Of a stretch of 64,000 nucleotides of DNA, positions 1 through 8,520 are shown one piece after another. This stretch comes from Anabaena sp. 4-3 (GTDB lineage: Bacteria > Cyanobacteriota > Cyanobacteriia > Cyanobacteriales > Nostocaceae). The stretch spans positions 71,598 through 135,597 of the forward strand of contig NZ_LUHJ01000047.1 in the NCBI RefSeq assembly GCF_001597745.1. The letters run 5' to 3'. Both the position numbers and the translations under genes were made by a program. Under the pieces are notes generated by a model, which was given only the letters and a program-made list of their open reading frames with translations, made no database searches and was not told where the DNA came from. The first letter of the stretch is position 1, and each line of letters begins with the position of its first letter.

Positions 1-689
1 CTAGTAAAGCTCAACAAATCTCTAGATGCTCCTCCTGATACATCAAATTTAGAGATGACTAAAGGAATTTCTAGAAAGCGGTAACCAGCCACGTACAGTT
101 TAGCGAGGAAATCATGATCTGCACACCAAGTTAACAAAGTATTAAAGGGGTATTTAACTTGCAGTGCTCTTTTAACAAAAACACTTTGATGGCAAGTAGG
201 TATTTCACGCCATATTATAGATAGAGGATATGGCTTGCGTTGATAGGTACGATAGCCATATTTATCATTGACAATAGATTCAAATTTTCCATAAACAACA
301 TCTACGGAATTTTCTAGGTATTCTGAAACTTTAGTGAGTGTATCTTCTGCAAAAAACTTATCCCCAGAATTCATAAATACTATCCAATCTCCAGTAGCAG
401 TCAAGGCTCCTTTGTTCATTGCATGATAAATTCCAGCATCTTTTTCACTCACCCAATAAGTTATTATATCATCATTTACGCGCAGGAAATCCAGTGTGCC
501 ATCCTGCGAACCACCATCAATTACAATGTATTCTATATTTGTATATATCTGAGAAGTAATACTAGCAAATGTTTCGCGTAAATCTTCAATACGATTATAA
601 GTGACTGTAATTATAGAAATACTAGGTAAGCTATCGTCAAATGTTTTTTGGTTACTATGCAAACGTCTGCCACCAACAAATTTTTCCAT
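1..689 (-). CDS. GT2 family glycosyltransferase, 3' end cut by window
   Basis: Reading the minus strand from an ATG at 689 gives an open frame of 229 codons that runs off the window edge, so the C-terminus is missing. The N-terminal part has the GT-A nucleotide-sugar fold signature: a beta-strand SIITVTYN near residue 24, VIDGGSQDGT near residue 55, and GIYHAMNKG followed by GDWIVFMNSGDKF near residues 85-110. The GIYxAMNKG signature is common in WcaA-like colanic-acid and exopolysaccharide transferases. It probably adds a sugar to a lipid-linked glycan at the cytoplasmic membrane face. It is the most downstream visible gene of the minus-strand polysaccharide block. Base composition is A+T-rich like the next four genes. 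The acceptor and donor cannot be told from the sequence. Confidence 0.88.
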   Translation of the reverse strand, partial: MEKFVGGRRLHSNQKTFDDSLPSISIITVTYNRIEDLRETFASITSQIYTNIEYIVIDGGSQDGTLDFLRVNDDIITYWVSEKDAGIYHAMNKGALTATGDWIVFMNSGDKFFAEDTLTKVSEYLENSVDVVYGKFESIVNDKYGYRTYQRKPYPLSIIWREIPTCHQSVFVKRALQVKYPFNTLLTWCADHDFLAKLYVAGYRFLEIPLVISKFDVSGGASRDLLSFT

Positions 690-846
690 AAAATAGTTTA
701 TGTAAAATAAAAAATTTGTATTTTCTCGCAAAATGTAAAAAAGTTTATCTATAATTCAATTATTTTAGCACTGTACCATGCTCTAAATAAAAGTTGATTT
801 TGCTTTTTTAATTACAAAAATTCTTGATTATAGTGAGGTAGATAAT

Positions 847-1845
847 TTACTTACTATAAACATCTGCATCAGTTAATTTTGTATCTGGATCAATTCTTCC
901 AATATTATCTGTTGGATACTTCCAGTATTCATTAAACAAATAATTTAAACGCCCATTTTCACTTGTGTCCCAACGTCTTCCTCTCAATCCAAAAAGCAAC
1001 TGCACTGTACTTGCCAAATGAATAGCAGTTTTGTGGAGTTCTTCTTTTATAAAAGCCGCTAATGGAATCCCATAAGCTCCACAGCCAAGTAATGCAATAT
1101 CGAACTCTGTTGCTTTTATCATTCCCTTCATAAAGTTTAATGCTTCAAACCACGAATAAAATTTATCTTGCTCAGGAGAATTGCGCTGAATTGCACGTAT
1201 TGTTTTTAATTCAAAATCTGGCAATATATTAGGATTTTTGAATAAAAATTTGCGATTTACATATTGCTTTTTAATATCTTCAGCAAATGGATGAACCACT
1301 AAAACGCGTTTTCCTTCGAGTTTTTGCGACCACGGATTTTCGTAAAGCCAAGGTTCAATATCTAACATTCTAATATAGGTAGCTTTTGGGCAAATCTTAG
1401 ATATTATTTTTTCTTCGTTAGGTAATCCTAACAAGCCCATGACATCTATTGCGGAAGAAGCACCTAAATATACTTCTGAAAATCTTTCGAGAAACTGAGA
1501 TTTATGAGTTGGGAAAAAACCTGAATATTTTTCCATAGTAAATCTAACAAGTGCATTATAACGTTTTTCATACCAAGGTATTTCCTTGAGAAAATGTTGA
1601 ATACACTCATATTCTGTTGTTCCCCATCTCCCTAAAAAAAATGGCTCTCCTTGAGCCAGAAGTTCAAAAATATAATTATTAAGCTTTTGTCTTTTAAGAA
1701 TTTCTTTATCACCGTAAAATTCTGGCAAATCATCTAAAAATGAACATGGATTTTCTTTTAAAATTCCAATATGGTAGTTAGAACCAAGTAAATTTAACCC
1801 ATATTTTAAGCCCATTTTAATTAATTTAGAAGTTTTATTGCCCAT
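847..1845 (-). CDS. GT-D-fold-like putative glycosyltransferase / hypothetical
   Basis: This 332-residue protein is not a GT-A or GT-B enzyme by eye. It has LGRWGTTEYECI near residue 71, which resembles the R-x-G-x-x-E core of the GT-D (DUF1792-type) fold, then VLVVHPFAEDIKKQY near residue 180, and a late DIALLGCGAYGIPLAAFIKE near residue 250, followed by a RGRRWD motif. Such proteins occur in polysaccharide clusters, and the position between a GT2 and a GT8 gene fits a sugar-transfer role. Assignment to the GT-D-like group is inference from motif shape, so function remains open. No signal peptide or membrane segment is visible. The start ATG lies 25 bases after the upstream stop. Confidence 0.7.
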   Translation of the reverse strand: MGNKTSKLIKMGLKYGLNLLGSNYHIGILKENPCSFLDDLPEFYGDKEILKRQKLNNYIFELLAQGEPFFLGRWGTTEYECIQHFLKEIPWYEKRYNALVRFTMEKYSGFFPTHKSQFLERFSEVYLGASSAIDVMGLLGLPNEEKIISKICPKATYIRMLDIEPWLYENPWSQKLEGKRVLVVHPFAEDIKKQYVNRKFLFKNPNILPDFELKTIRAIQRNSPEQDKFYSWFEALNFMKGMIKATEFDIALLGCGAYGIPLAAFIKEELHKTAIHLASTVQLLFGLRGRRWDTSENGRLNYLFNEYWKYPTDNIGRIDPDTKLTDADVYSK

Positions 1846-1869
1846 ATTTAAATATTATAATTAATTATC

Positions 1870-2832
1870 TTATTTTTTCAAATTTAATTTGATTAACTTT
1901 TTAATACGGCTTGTACGAAAGTATAAACATGACCATGCAAATTTAACTAAAGATAAAATTGAGCATTTCTTTGGTTCCATCTGAGATGGAAACCAAGAAA
2001 ATCTTTCACATAATTGTTCACTGTAGTAAGTGTAAAGATGGCGCATAGGTACATAATTTTGAGATGACCAGGGTTTATCTGCTCCTGTATAATGAATTAT
2101 TTTTGGATTTTGCATTCGGTTGGTTATTTCCTCATGTTGAGGTAAACCTAACAACTTTTCTTTATATAACCGTGCTTCTACATTCCAAACTCCTGGTAGG
2201 TGACAATAATTTTCCCAGAAAATCACATTCAAAGCATCCTGATCTGCAAAATGCAACTTACTAGAATTTTCTATACAAAATTCTAAAACAACGTCACCTG
2301 ATTTTTTAAGCCGCCAATCAGTAGCATCAATTAGCATCACTCCTGAATTAAAATAAATATCTTCATTAGCAAAATTAAAGTTTTTTCTAAAAATATATTG
2401 ATAAGGTAATTGGACATGGGGAACAGCACCAATCGGTTTACCTTCTAGCTCAAAATCAAACAATTCACTTAGGTCAGCTAAAACAACAATATCACAATCT
2501 AAATAGATGACTTTTTCGCAGTTTTTGCATTGATTTAACCCGTAAATTCGTGAATAGTTATTGAGATTAAAATGCTTTTGAAAAGCAGGTAGAGAACTAA
2601 ATAATTCTAGATTAATGGGAATTACTGAGACTGTGGCATCAAAGTGAGTGCAAATTTTTTCAATTCTTTGAATATTCTCCTGGGAAATATCTGGTGATAA
2701 AATATGAAACTCAAATTTCTCTGGGCTAGATGTGTTTTCCAATATTGAAAGTATTGTTACTGCACAGTATCGAGCATAATGGTTATCTGCTGACAGTAAA
2801 ATGTAAACTTTTTCCTTCACTTGATTCGGCAT
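1870..2832 (-). CDS. GT8 family glycosyltransferase
   Basis: The protein has the full set of GT8 (WaaJ/RfaJ-like) retaining galactosyl/glucosyltransferase features: YILLSADNHYA at the N-terminus, the metal-binding DxD in VIYLDCDIVVLADL near residue 110, YFNSGVMLIDATDWR near residue 165, DQDALNVIF near residue 200 and the closing IIHYTGADKPW near residue 250. The frame is open from a TTG at 2850, but an ATG at 2832 (MPNQVKEKVYILLS) is a better start and leaves the strand-forming motif near the N-terminus, as usual. The basic, hydrophobic C-terminus (about 40 residues) may hold the enzyme at the membrane, as in other GT8 LPS enzymes. Donor sugar is unknown. Confidence 0.9.
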   Translation of the reverse strand: MPNQVKEKVYILLSADNHYARYCAVTILSILENTSSPEKFEFHILSPDISQENIQRIEKICTHFDATVSVIPINLELFSSLPAFQKHFNLNNYSRIYGLNQCKNCEKVIYLDCDIVVLADLSELFDFELEGKPIGAVPHVQLPYQYIFRKNFNFANEDIYFNSGVMLIDATDWRLKKSGDVVLEFCIENSSKLHFADQDALNVIFWENYCHLPGVWNVEARLYKEKLLGLPQHEEITNRMQNPKIIHYTGADKPWSSQNYVPMRHLYTYYSEQLCERFSWFPSQMEPKKCSILSLVKFAWSCLYFRTSRIKKLIKLNLKK

Positions 2833-2862
2833 TGATAAATTTTTTTTCAAATTAAATATAAT

Positions 2863-3603
2863 TTATATTTTGCGTGCAACACAAAAATATCCTGATGGAT
2901 ATAATGAATCTAAAGTTTTCATTTTTTTACTTATATAATTACTTTTCTTCAATAAAAAAACAAAATAAAAAAGCATTATAGGTAAAATTTTCTCTATTAA
3001 CGGTAAAAATCTAGAAAGGTTAGCAGTCATATATGACCAAGATTCGATTGCACCCCCTACCACTTCAAAGACTTCCAACTTAAGTCCCACTGAGCTTATA
3101 ATTTCCTTGAGTGTGAATTCTGTGTACCGATAGTAATCATAGGGTGATTCATGAATGCGTTCAAAAAAAGGTACATTGAGTATAACTACTCCATCTTTTC
3201 TTAACAGGCGGTGAATTTCTTGCAATAAACTCTTGGGTTCAACTATATGTTCTAAGACATCTGAAAGTATTACTGTATCAAATGAATTATTTTCCAGAGG
3301 AATTGAATTGTTAATATCGCATAATAAATCGGCATAAGGGTTAGGATAAAGAGAATTGTCCCAATCTATACAGTAGTGAGAATTTGATAAGTCTTTGTAT
3401 AGTCCATATAAAGGACACATTCCACATCCTAAGTCCAATAGATCACCTTTAACATAAAGAGGTAAATATTGACCATAAATTCTTGCTGTAGATTCAGCAA
3501 AAATCCAACCACTTGGATGAAAATTAGGGTTTTGTTGATTAACTCCTAGTCTATTATTTATTACAGAAAACTTTGTTTTTTCCCAATTAGATTTATTTTT
3601 CAT
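2863..3603 (-). CDS. class I SAM-dependent methyltransferase
   Basis: A 246-residue protein with the Rossmann-like methyltransferase fold. Motif I is LLDLGCGMCPLYGLY near residue 56, an acidic residue ending strand 2 is seen in HYCIDWDNS, and the post-motif NSFDTVILSDVLEHIVEPKSLL near residue 105 is typical of UbiE-like enzymes, with LRKDGVVILNVPFFE as motif III. The N-terminal SGWIFAESTARIYGQYL segment is often seen in sugar-cluster methyltransferases. By context it likely methylates a sugar, possibly capping the chain or making an O-methyl sugar. It sits 30 bases downstream of the upstream minus-strand GT8's regulator-free neighbour on the 3603 side and 12 bases before the GT8 frame, so co-transcription is likely. 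The substrate is not determined. Confidence 0.88.
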   Translation of the reverse strand: MKNKSNWEKTKFSVINNRLGVNQQNPNFHPSGWIFAESTARIYGQYLPLYVKGDLLDLGCGMCPLYGLYKDLSNSHYCIDWDNSLYPNPYADLLCDINNSIPLENNSFDTVILSDVLEHIVEPKSLLQEIHRLLRKDGVVILNVPFFERIHESPYDYYRYTEFTLKEIISSVGLKLEVFEVVGGAIESWSYMTANLSRFLPLIEKILPIMLFYFVFLLKKSNYISKKMKTLDSLYPSGYFCVARKI

Positions 3604-3636
3604 ATTATAAAAATTTTGTTTAATGGTTTTTGTTTA

Positions 3637-4878
3637 CTAATTCAATGTATTACAAGCTTGAAGAATAGCTGACTGAAACCGTTCTATTGAGTAATCTTCT
3701 ATAAAAGAAGAGTAACTATATTCATCTATTTTGAAATCTGTATCAATCAATTTTTCAATCGAAATTGCTATGTCTTCTGGTTGGCTTTCTGTAGCAACTT
3801 TCCAAGTATACTGGTTTATAGTTTTTTCCATAATGTAACCTTTACTAACAACGACTGGTTTACGGTGTGCCATTACTTTTATTAGTATATTACTACTAAA
3901 AGGATGATTATAATAATGTAAAAACACTATATCTGATAACTGAATTAATTCAGAAAACTCTTCTTCATCCCTTATGTAATAGTTAAGATCAATATAAGAA
4001 TTATTGATTAGGACTTTTTTGTAAAACTCTATCTCCTGTTCTAAGGAGTTTGATTTTTCAAGTCTTAGTTCTCCTAGAACCAGGAAAAAATATTTTTTAA
4101 AATCAAGTTTAGAAGCTGATTCAAGAAATAAAGGCAGATTCTTTCTTGGCGTTATGATACCTAAAAGAGAGATTATTTTTCTACCTTTGGCAGCTTGTTT
4201 AATTTTTTGCAATAAATTTATATTAATATTTGATTCTACTTGTTGATTAATTTCAATTAATTCAGGGAGATATAAACAAGTTAATTGTTTAATATTTTTA
4301 GAAAAAAAACGTTGATAAATAGGGTGGAAAACCAAAATTGCTCGACAAGATGGCAAAGCAAAGTTTTTCTCACGATTAAAATTTATTCTACTTATTTCTA
4401 AACCACATTGTATTTTGGATTGATAAGAGGGCTGAACATACAAACCAACCCATTTCTTAGGCATAAAGAAGCGAGAAATGAATATTGGGACTGCGGGCAT
4501 TATAGAATCAGCATGTGTAAAAAATACTGGTATATTTTCATCTAAATCTTTGAGCAGCCTTTTTACTCTCATTAGATTAATCAAAGAAGCAAATCGAAAA
4601 TGCTGCATTCCTGGTAATTTAGGTGCAAAATAATCAATAGTAAACAAAACTCTGTAAATAATTTTATCTATAGGCTTGATATTGATATCGATTACTTGAC
4701 AATTGTTGAGCTTTTCTTTATTAAGATTTTCTTTTAGTTTTCGGTTATTACCACAGCAAGCATATACAAAAAAATTATTATTACTTAATATTGACAAAAT
4801 TTTCATGAAATAAAGTTCGAGATGGCCGCCACCATGATTTCCTATAAAGGCTAAATCTACTAACAGTATTTTTTGCAT
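3637..4878 (-). CDS. GT4-like (GT-B fold) glycosyltransferase
   Basis: A 413-residue protein with a weak GT-B pattern. The N-terminus KILLVDLAFIGNHGGGHLELYFM carries the glycine-rich first loop, and the second half has RKIISLLGIITPRKNLPLFLESA near residue 230 followed by SDIVFLHYYNHPFSSNILIKVMAHRKPVVVSK near residue 330, where the canonical E-x7-E pattern is replaced by a divergent form. It belongs to the divergent edge of the GT1/GT4 group. The gene is A+T-rich with many Lys, Asn and Ile codons, unlike the genes upstream from 5036. No clear ribosome-binding site is seen before the ATG at 4878. Substrate is unknown. Confidence 0.8.
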   Translation of the reverse strand: MQKILLVDLAFIGNHGGGHLELYFMKILSILSNNNFFVYACCGNNRKLKENLNKEKLNNCQVIDINIKPIDKIIYRVLFTIDYFAPKLPGMQHFRFASLINLMRVKRLLKDLDENIPVFFTHADSIMPAVPIFISRFFMPKKWVGLYVQPSYQSKIQCGLEISRINFNREKNFALPSCRAILVFHPIYQRFFSKNIKQLTCLYLPELIEINQQVESNININLLQKIKQAAKGRKIISLLGIITPRKNLPLFLESASKLDFKKYFFLVLGELRLEKSNSLEQEIEFYKKVLINNSYIDLNYYIRDEEEFSELIQLSDIVFLHYYNHPFSSNILIKVMAHRKPVVVSKGYIMEKTINQYTWKVATESQPEDIAISIEKLIDTDFKIDEYSYSSFIEDYSIERFQSAILQACNTLN

Positions 4879-5035
4879 TTTTAATGAATTAAATTTAAAA
4901 CAATTCGATACGATTTTTTATAGTTTGACTAAGAATTTACTGGTATAACTCCATATACTTTGAAGCGTGTAAGTCAAACCTACTTTTCACAAATATGGAA
5001 ACCTAGTTGGCAAAGAAAGCGAAAACGATCGCTCT

Positions 5036-6256
5036 CTAATTCTGCAACACTTGATGATATAGCTCAATATATCGCTGCGCCTGAAGTTCTAGGGGGTATT
5101 CCTCTAGGGCGATCACTCGACAATTTTCACTCATTTTCTGCCGTAGCTGGCTATCTTCAAGTAATTGGACAATGCCATTACAGAAATCTTGAGTGTCTTC
5201 TGGTTGAGCCAAGTAGCCAGTCACTCCTGGACGCACTAAATCAGATACTCCACCAACTTTGAAGGATACCATTGGTGTTCCACAAGCCATGCTCTCTTGT
5301 AGTACCAAGGGTAAGTTATCAGCACGGGTAGGAAAAACAAATAAGTCAGCCGCAGAGTAAGCCATTGCCTTGAGGCGATCGCTGCTTACATACCCAAGTT
5401 TTAAAGTTGGTATGCCAACTAAATCAGCAATTTGTTCGCCTCCCTTACCCAAAGTGAGTAATAACGTTTCTGGCTTTAAAACTTCAGGGAAGTTTTGCAG
5501 AGCTTTTATAAGTAAATCCCCACCCTTACGGGAATCCCTCAGAATTTGTGCACCAAACATGAGAACTTTTTTGTTTGCTGGAATACCTAATATCTCTCTA
5601 CATTTTTCTGTATTTAAAGGTTTATAAGCCTTTGTATCAATACCATACGGGATATAATAAATCGGAAAGCGACTGAGCATACTCTTTTTCGCCTGCTCAG
5701 TTAGCCATTTGCTAGGAGCTACTATACTGAGGTGAGATTTACTATAAACCCAGTTTTTCAGTTTCCATTCTAAACGCGTATTATCTCTGGCGATCTCTGG
5801 ATATGTTTCAGGATAAGGACACTGACCACAGCCTTGTTTCCAGCGATCGCAATCATAAGTATAGGAACAATGTCCGGTAAAGCTCCACATATCATGGAGG
5901 GTAAAAATAGCAGGTTTATTTTCAGTTAATTTTGGCATTGCTAAGTAGTTAAAATAACCAGTATGTAGATTATGAAAATTTATAATATCTGCTTGAGTAT
6001 AAAAAGGATGATTGTAGTTATCAAATGTGCTGATCAGATGGATATAATTTAATCCCAAGAACTTAGTCAAGCGGGATAATTGATTTTCTAAACGATATTT
6101 CCGATAGACAACAGCAACCCGATCGCTATCAAATTCAACATTGCCAACCAACAGGTTGGAGTGAATGCCTTGTGTCAATAAACCTTGGTGTAGTCGGTAG
6201 GCTGCGATCGCTGCTCCACCAGAAATATCCGATTGGTTGATGTGTAGAACATTCAT
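5036..6256 (-). CDS. GT4 family glycosyltransferase
   Basis: A 406-residue GT-B enzyme. It opens with VLHINQSDISGGAAIAAYRL, a common GT4 start, has FNLHTGYFNYLAMPKL and the cysteine-rich GHCSYTYDCDRWKQGCGQCP stretch near residue 130 seen in many cyanobacterial GT4 proteins, and in the donor half LMFGAQILRDSRKGGDLLIKAL near residue 235 and DLFVFPTRADNLPLVLQESMACGTPMVSF near residue 310, which holds the E-x7-E type signature. The start ATG is only seven bases after the stop of the upstream GT2 gene, so the two are co-transcribed. Codon use is less A+T-biased than in the genes at 847-4878, and HIP1 sites occur within it. Confidence 0.93.
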   Translation of the reverse strand: MNVLHINQSDISGGAAIAAYRLHQGLLTQGIHSNLLVGNVEFDSDRVAVVYRKYRLENQLSRLTKFLGLNYIHLISTFDNYNHPFYTQADIINFHNLHTGYFNYLAMPKLTENKPAIFTLHDMWSFTGHCSYTYDCDRWKQGCGQCPYPETYPEIARDNTRLEWKLKNWVYSKSHLSIVAPSKWLTEQAKKSMLSRFPIYYIPYGIDTKAYKPLNTEKCREILGIPANKKVLMFGAQILRDSRKGGDLLIKALQNFPEVLKPETLLLTLGKGGEQIADLVGIPTLKLGYVSSDRLKAMAYSAADLFVFPTRADNLPLVLQESMACGTPMVSFKVGGVSDLVRPGVTGYLAQPEDTQDFCNGIVQLLEDSQLRQKMSENCRVIALEEYPLELQAQRYIELYHQVLQN

Positions 6257-6263
6257 ATAAAAT

Positions 6264-7205
6264 TTAAGATATAAAGTTCAGCTTTCTTTTTACTGCTGAT
6301 AATTGCCGACGAATTTTCATAATTGGCTGATCTTGTTTTCGCATATTTTCACCTCCAAAAATATAGTCGAAGGTGTGTTGGTCTGCTTCTCGATGCCTAA
6401 CCATAAATTCAGGATGCTTAATTTCCCAAATATCGGTTACTGGCAATTTGGAACGTGGGCTATCACCGGTTGTATGAGCAGCATCTGGTCGATTAAAACC
6501 TAGATTTGTAATCAGATTTTGATTAGGTGCTATCACTAAACCACTTTGAGACCAACAAGCATAAATCCATTGATAATCCCACGTGTCTAATACTTGTGGG
6601 TCTTCATACATTTGGTCAAAAATATTTGTCCAATATTGTTGTTCGTAGCAATCTTCAAAAATGTTTTCAAGTAAGCCTTGCTGTTTAAACTCCGGCCAAG
6701 TTTTCATGTAGTAATCGTAATGTTGCCAAGCTCTTCGCCAAGAAGCCCAGCCCCAGCCGTGCATATATTTTGAGAAGTAATAGCTGTATTCAGTTATACC
6801 TTGATTAACAGAATTATCACCATTAATGTGCATAATTCTTTCATCATGTCTATAACGTTCCAGCATCGCCTCACAAAAGCTAAAAAATGATGGTGCTGGT
6901 AAAGTATCGTCTTCTAAGAATATGGCTTCTTCAACCTGGGAAAAAACCCAGTCGAATCCGGTAGCTTCTCGACGACCACATCCTAAGTTCACATCTGAAA
7001 AATCCGTAAAAACTTCGCAATCCCAATCTACATTATTAATAATTCCTCTAGCTTGTTGGCACTTTTCCGCTTCTTCAGAAAAGCGTGGACCGTCAGCAAT
7101 TACAAATAATTTTTCAGGTTTTGCTTGGGCAATAGCTGCAAATACCTGTTCGGTCAAATCAGGACGGTTAAAAATGAGAAAACCTACGGGAGTTTTGAGA
7201 GACAT
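6264..7205 (-). CDS. GT2-like glycosyltransferase (HlpA-like)
   Basis: About 313 residues from the ATG at 7205 (a TTG 18 bases upstream is also in frame but gives a poor N-terminus). It starts SLKTPVGFLIFNRPDLTEQVFAAI, the hallmark of a GT2-related family often labelled hemolytic-protein HlpA-like, and has LFVIADGPR, EAIFLEDDTLPAPSFFSF with an acidic EDD motif in the DxD position near residue 100, and HGWGWASWRRAW near residue 150. It lies seven bases upstream of the GT4 gene at 5036-6256. The family name HlpA-like is historical; a GT-A sugar transferase is the best reading by motif and context. Confidence 0.87.
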   Translation of the reverse strand: MSLKTPVGFLIFNRPDLTEQVFAAIAQAKPEKLFVIADGPRFSEEAEKCQQARGIINNVDWDCEVFTDFSDVNLGCGRREATGFDWVFSQVEEAIFLEDDTLPAPSFFSFCEAMLERYRHDERIMHINGDNSVNQGITEYSYYFSKYMHGWGWASWRRAWQHYDYYMKTWPEFKQQGLLENIFEDCYEQQYWTNIFDQMYEDPQVLDTWDYQWIYACWSQSGLVIAPNQNLITNLGFNRPDAAHTTGDSPRSKLPVTDIWEIKHPEFMVRHREADQHTFDYIFGGENMRKQDQPIMKIRRQLSAVKRKLNFIS

Positions 7206-7452
7206 GGCTATAAATATAATCAATTTACTTTGCTCAATATAAAATTGAACGTCAATAGCTTAATCATAAATATTGAATGCTGCCATAAAATTTTAAAAAA
7301 TGATTGTTTTTTTAATTTATTTTTTATTTGTTTAGAACGCAACTAATTAATTACATAAAATAAATTATGTGTTATTATTACTGTAACTCATTTTTATTTT
7401 TCATAAATTCATATCTTTGCTTAATTATTAGACAATAAAAACTGTATGTAAA

Positions 7453-8478
7453 TTAGCTGTAAATGCTTGTACTAACTCGCTGCAAAATTTGCCGTACTCT
7501 ATTTTTCAGGAAAAGCTTAATGGCTTGCTGACGAATTTTAAAGGACTGGGTACACTTGAGTGCCTCGTGAATTTGATTATTGGCACCCTCGACTTCACCT
7601 GCGGAAAGCATTTTTCTAGCAGTATCAAGAGCGCAGAGCGCGGAATGCTCTCTATTTTGATCTAATAATTTGCTAACAATTGTATTGGGTAGGTAGTTAG
7701 GTAAGTATGATTGAACAATCTCAAGACCCCTACGCACATCTTGAATATTTTCGCCTGTACGCATACTATGTCCACTATTGGAAGCTGATCGTAAACGATA
7801 TACTGCCAGTGGTTCAACTTCGTACCAAACTGGATACTGTGTAGATATTCTTACCCACATTTCCCAATCTTCATAATAAAATTTGAAGTGTATATCAAAG
7901 CCTCCTAGACTTTCGTATACTTCACGCCGTACTACGATTGAGGGTGTTTGGATATATTGCTTAACAATAATGCGCTCTAACCAATTACTCAACACTCCAC
8001 TTTTTGGTTGCAATAATTCTGATAGAAATTGCCAATGTCCATGTTCATCCATAAAAATATGGCGACAGAAGGCAGCACCTACTTCTGGTTTTTCCTCAAA
8101 TGCCTGCTGCATTTTAGTATAAAAGCCTTCGCGCACACAATCATCACCATGCAGTAGATGAATTAATTTGCCACGCGATCGCTTTAAACAAGTGTTAAAG
8201 TTTAACGTATGACCTACATTCTCCGGTTGTCGATAAAAGCCAACACGGCCTCTTCCTAGTTCGGCAACTACTGCTTCAGGATCGTCTTTCGGAGAGCAAT
8301 CATCAATTACCTCTATCTGCATCACCTCAGGCCCTGGATCTTGGGCTAATACACTAGCTAGTGTTTCGCGCAGATAGTTTGCACAGTTATAAGTAGGTAT
8401 CATTACAGACCATAATGGCCGGCTTGTACCATCTGCAACTGGCGAAATAGTAGCCCGATATAGATGCTGTTCATTCAT
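7453..8478 (-). CDS. GT2 family glycosyltransferase
   Basis: A GT-A enzyme of about 341 residues. It has WSVMIPTYNCANYLRETLASVL near the N-terminus, IEVIDDCSPKDDP, GRGRVGFYRQPENVGHTLNFN, and IHLLHGDDCV near residue 110, where GDD fills the DxD metal site; FYYEDWEMWVRIS near residue 200 is the usual ED acceptor-side motif. An in-frame GTG 18 bases upstream (8496) is possible; the ATG at 8478 was chosen as the simpler start. The last 100 residues are helical and charged with no clear domain. It belongs to the sugar-transferase series of the minus-strand block, with 42 bases to the upstream gene. Confidence 0.92.
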   Translation of the reverse strand: MNEQHLYRATISPVADGTSRPLWSVMIPTYNCANYLRETLASVLAQDPGPEVMQIEVIDDCSPKDDPEAVVAELGRGRVGFYRQPENVGHTLNFNTCLKRSRGKLIHLLHGDDCVREGFYTKMQQAFEEKPEVGAAFCRHIFMDEHGHWQFLSELLQPKSGVLSNWLERIIVKQYIQTPSIVVRREVYESLGGFDIHFKFYYEDWEMWVRISTQYPVWYEVEPLAVYRLRSASNSGHSMRTGENIQDVRRGLEIVQSYLPNYLPNTIVSKLLDQNREHSALCALDTARKMLSAGEVEGANNQIHEALKCTQSFKIRQQAIKLFLKNRVRQILQRVSTSIYS

Positions 8479-8520
8479 GGCAATTAACTCTGTCACTAGG
8501 CTGTGAAATTTAGCAAATTT

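Noticed and set aside
4960-5262. Plus-strand frame of 100 codons
   Set aside because: It lies mostly antisense to the end of a clear GT4 gene and shows no motifs.
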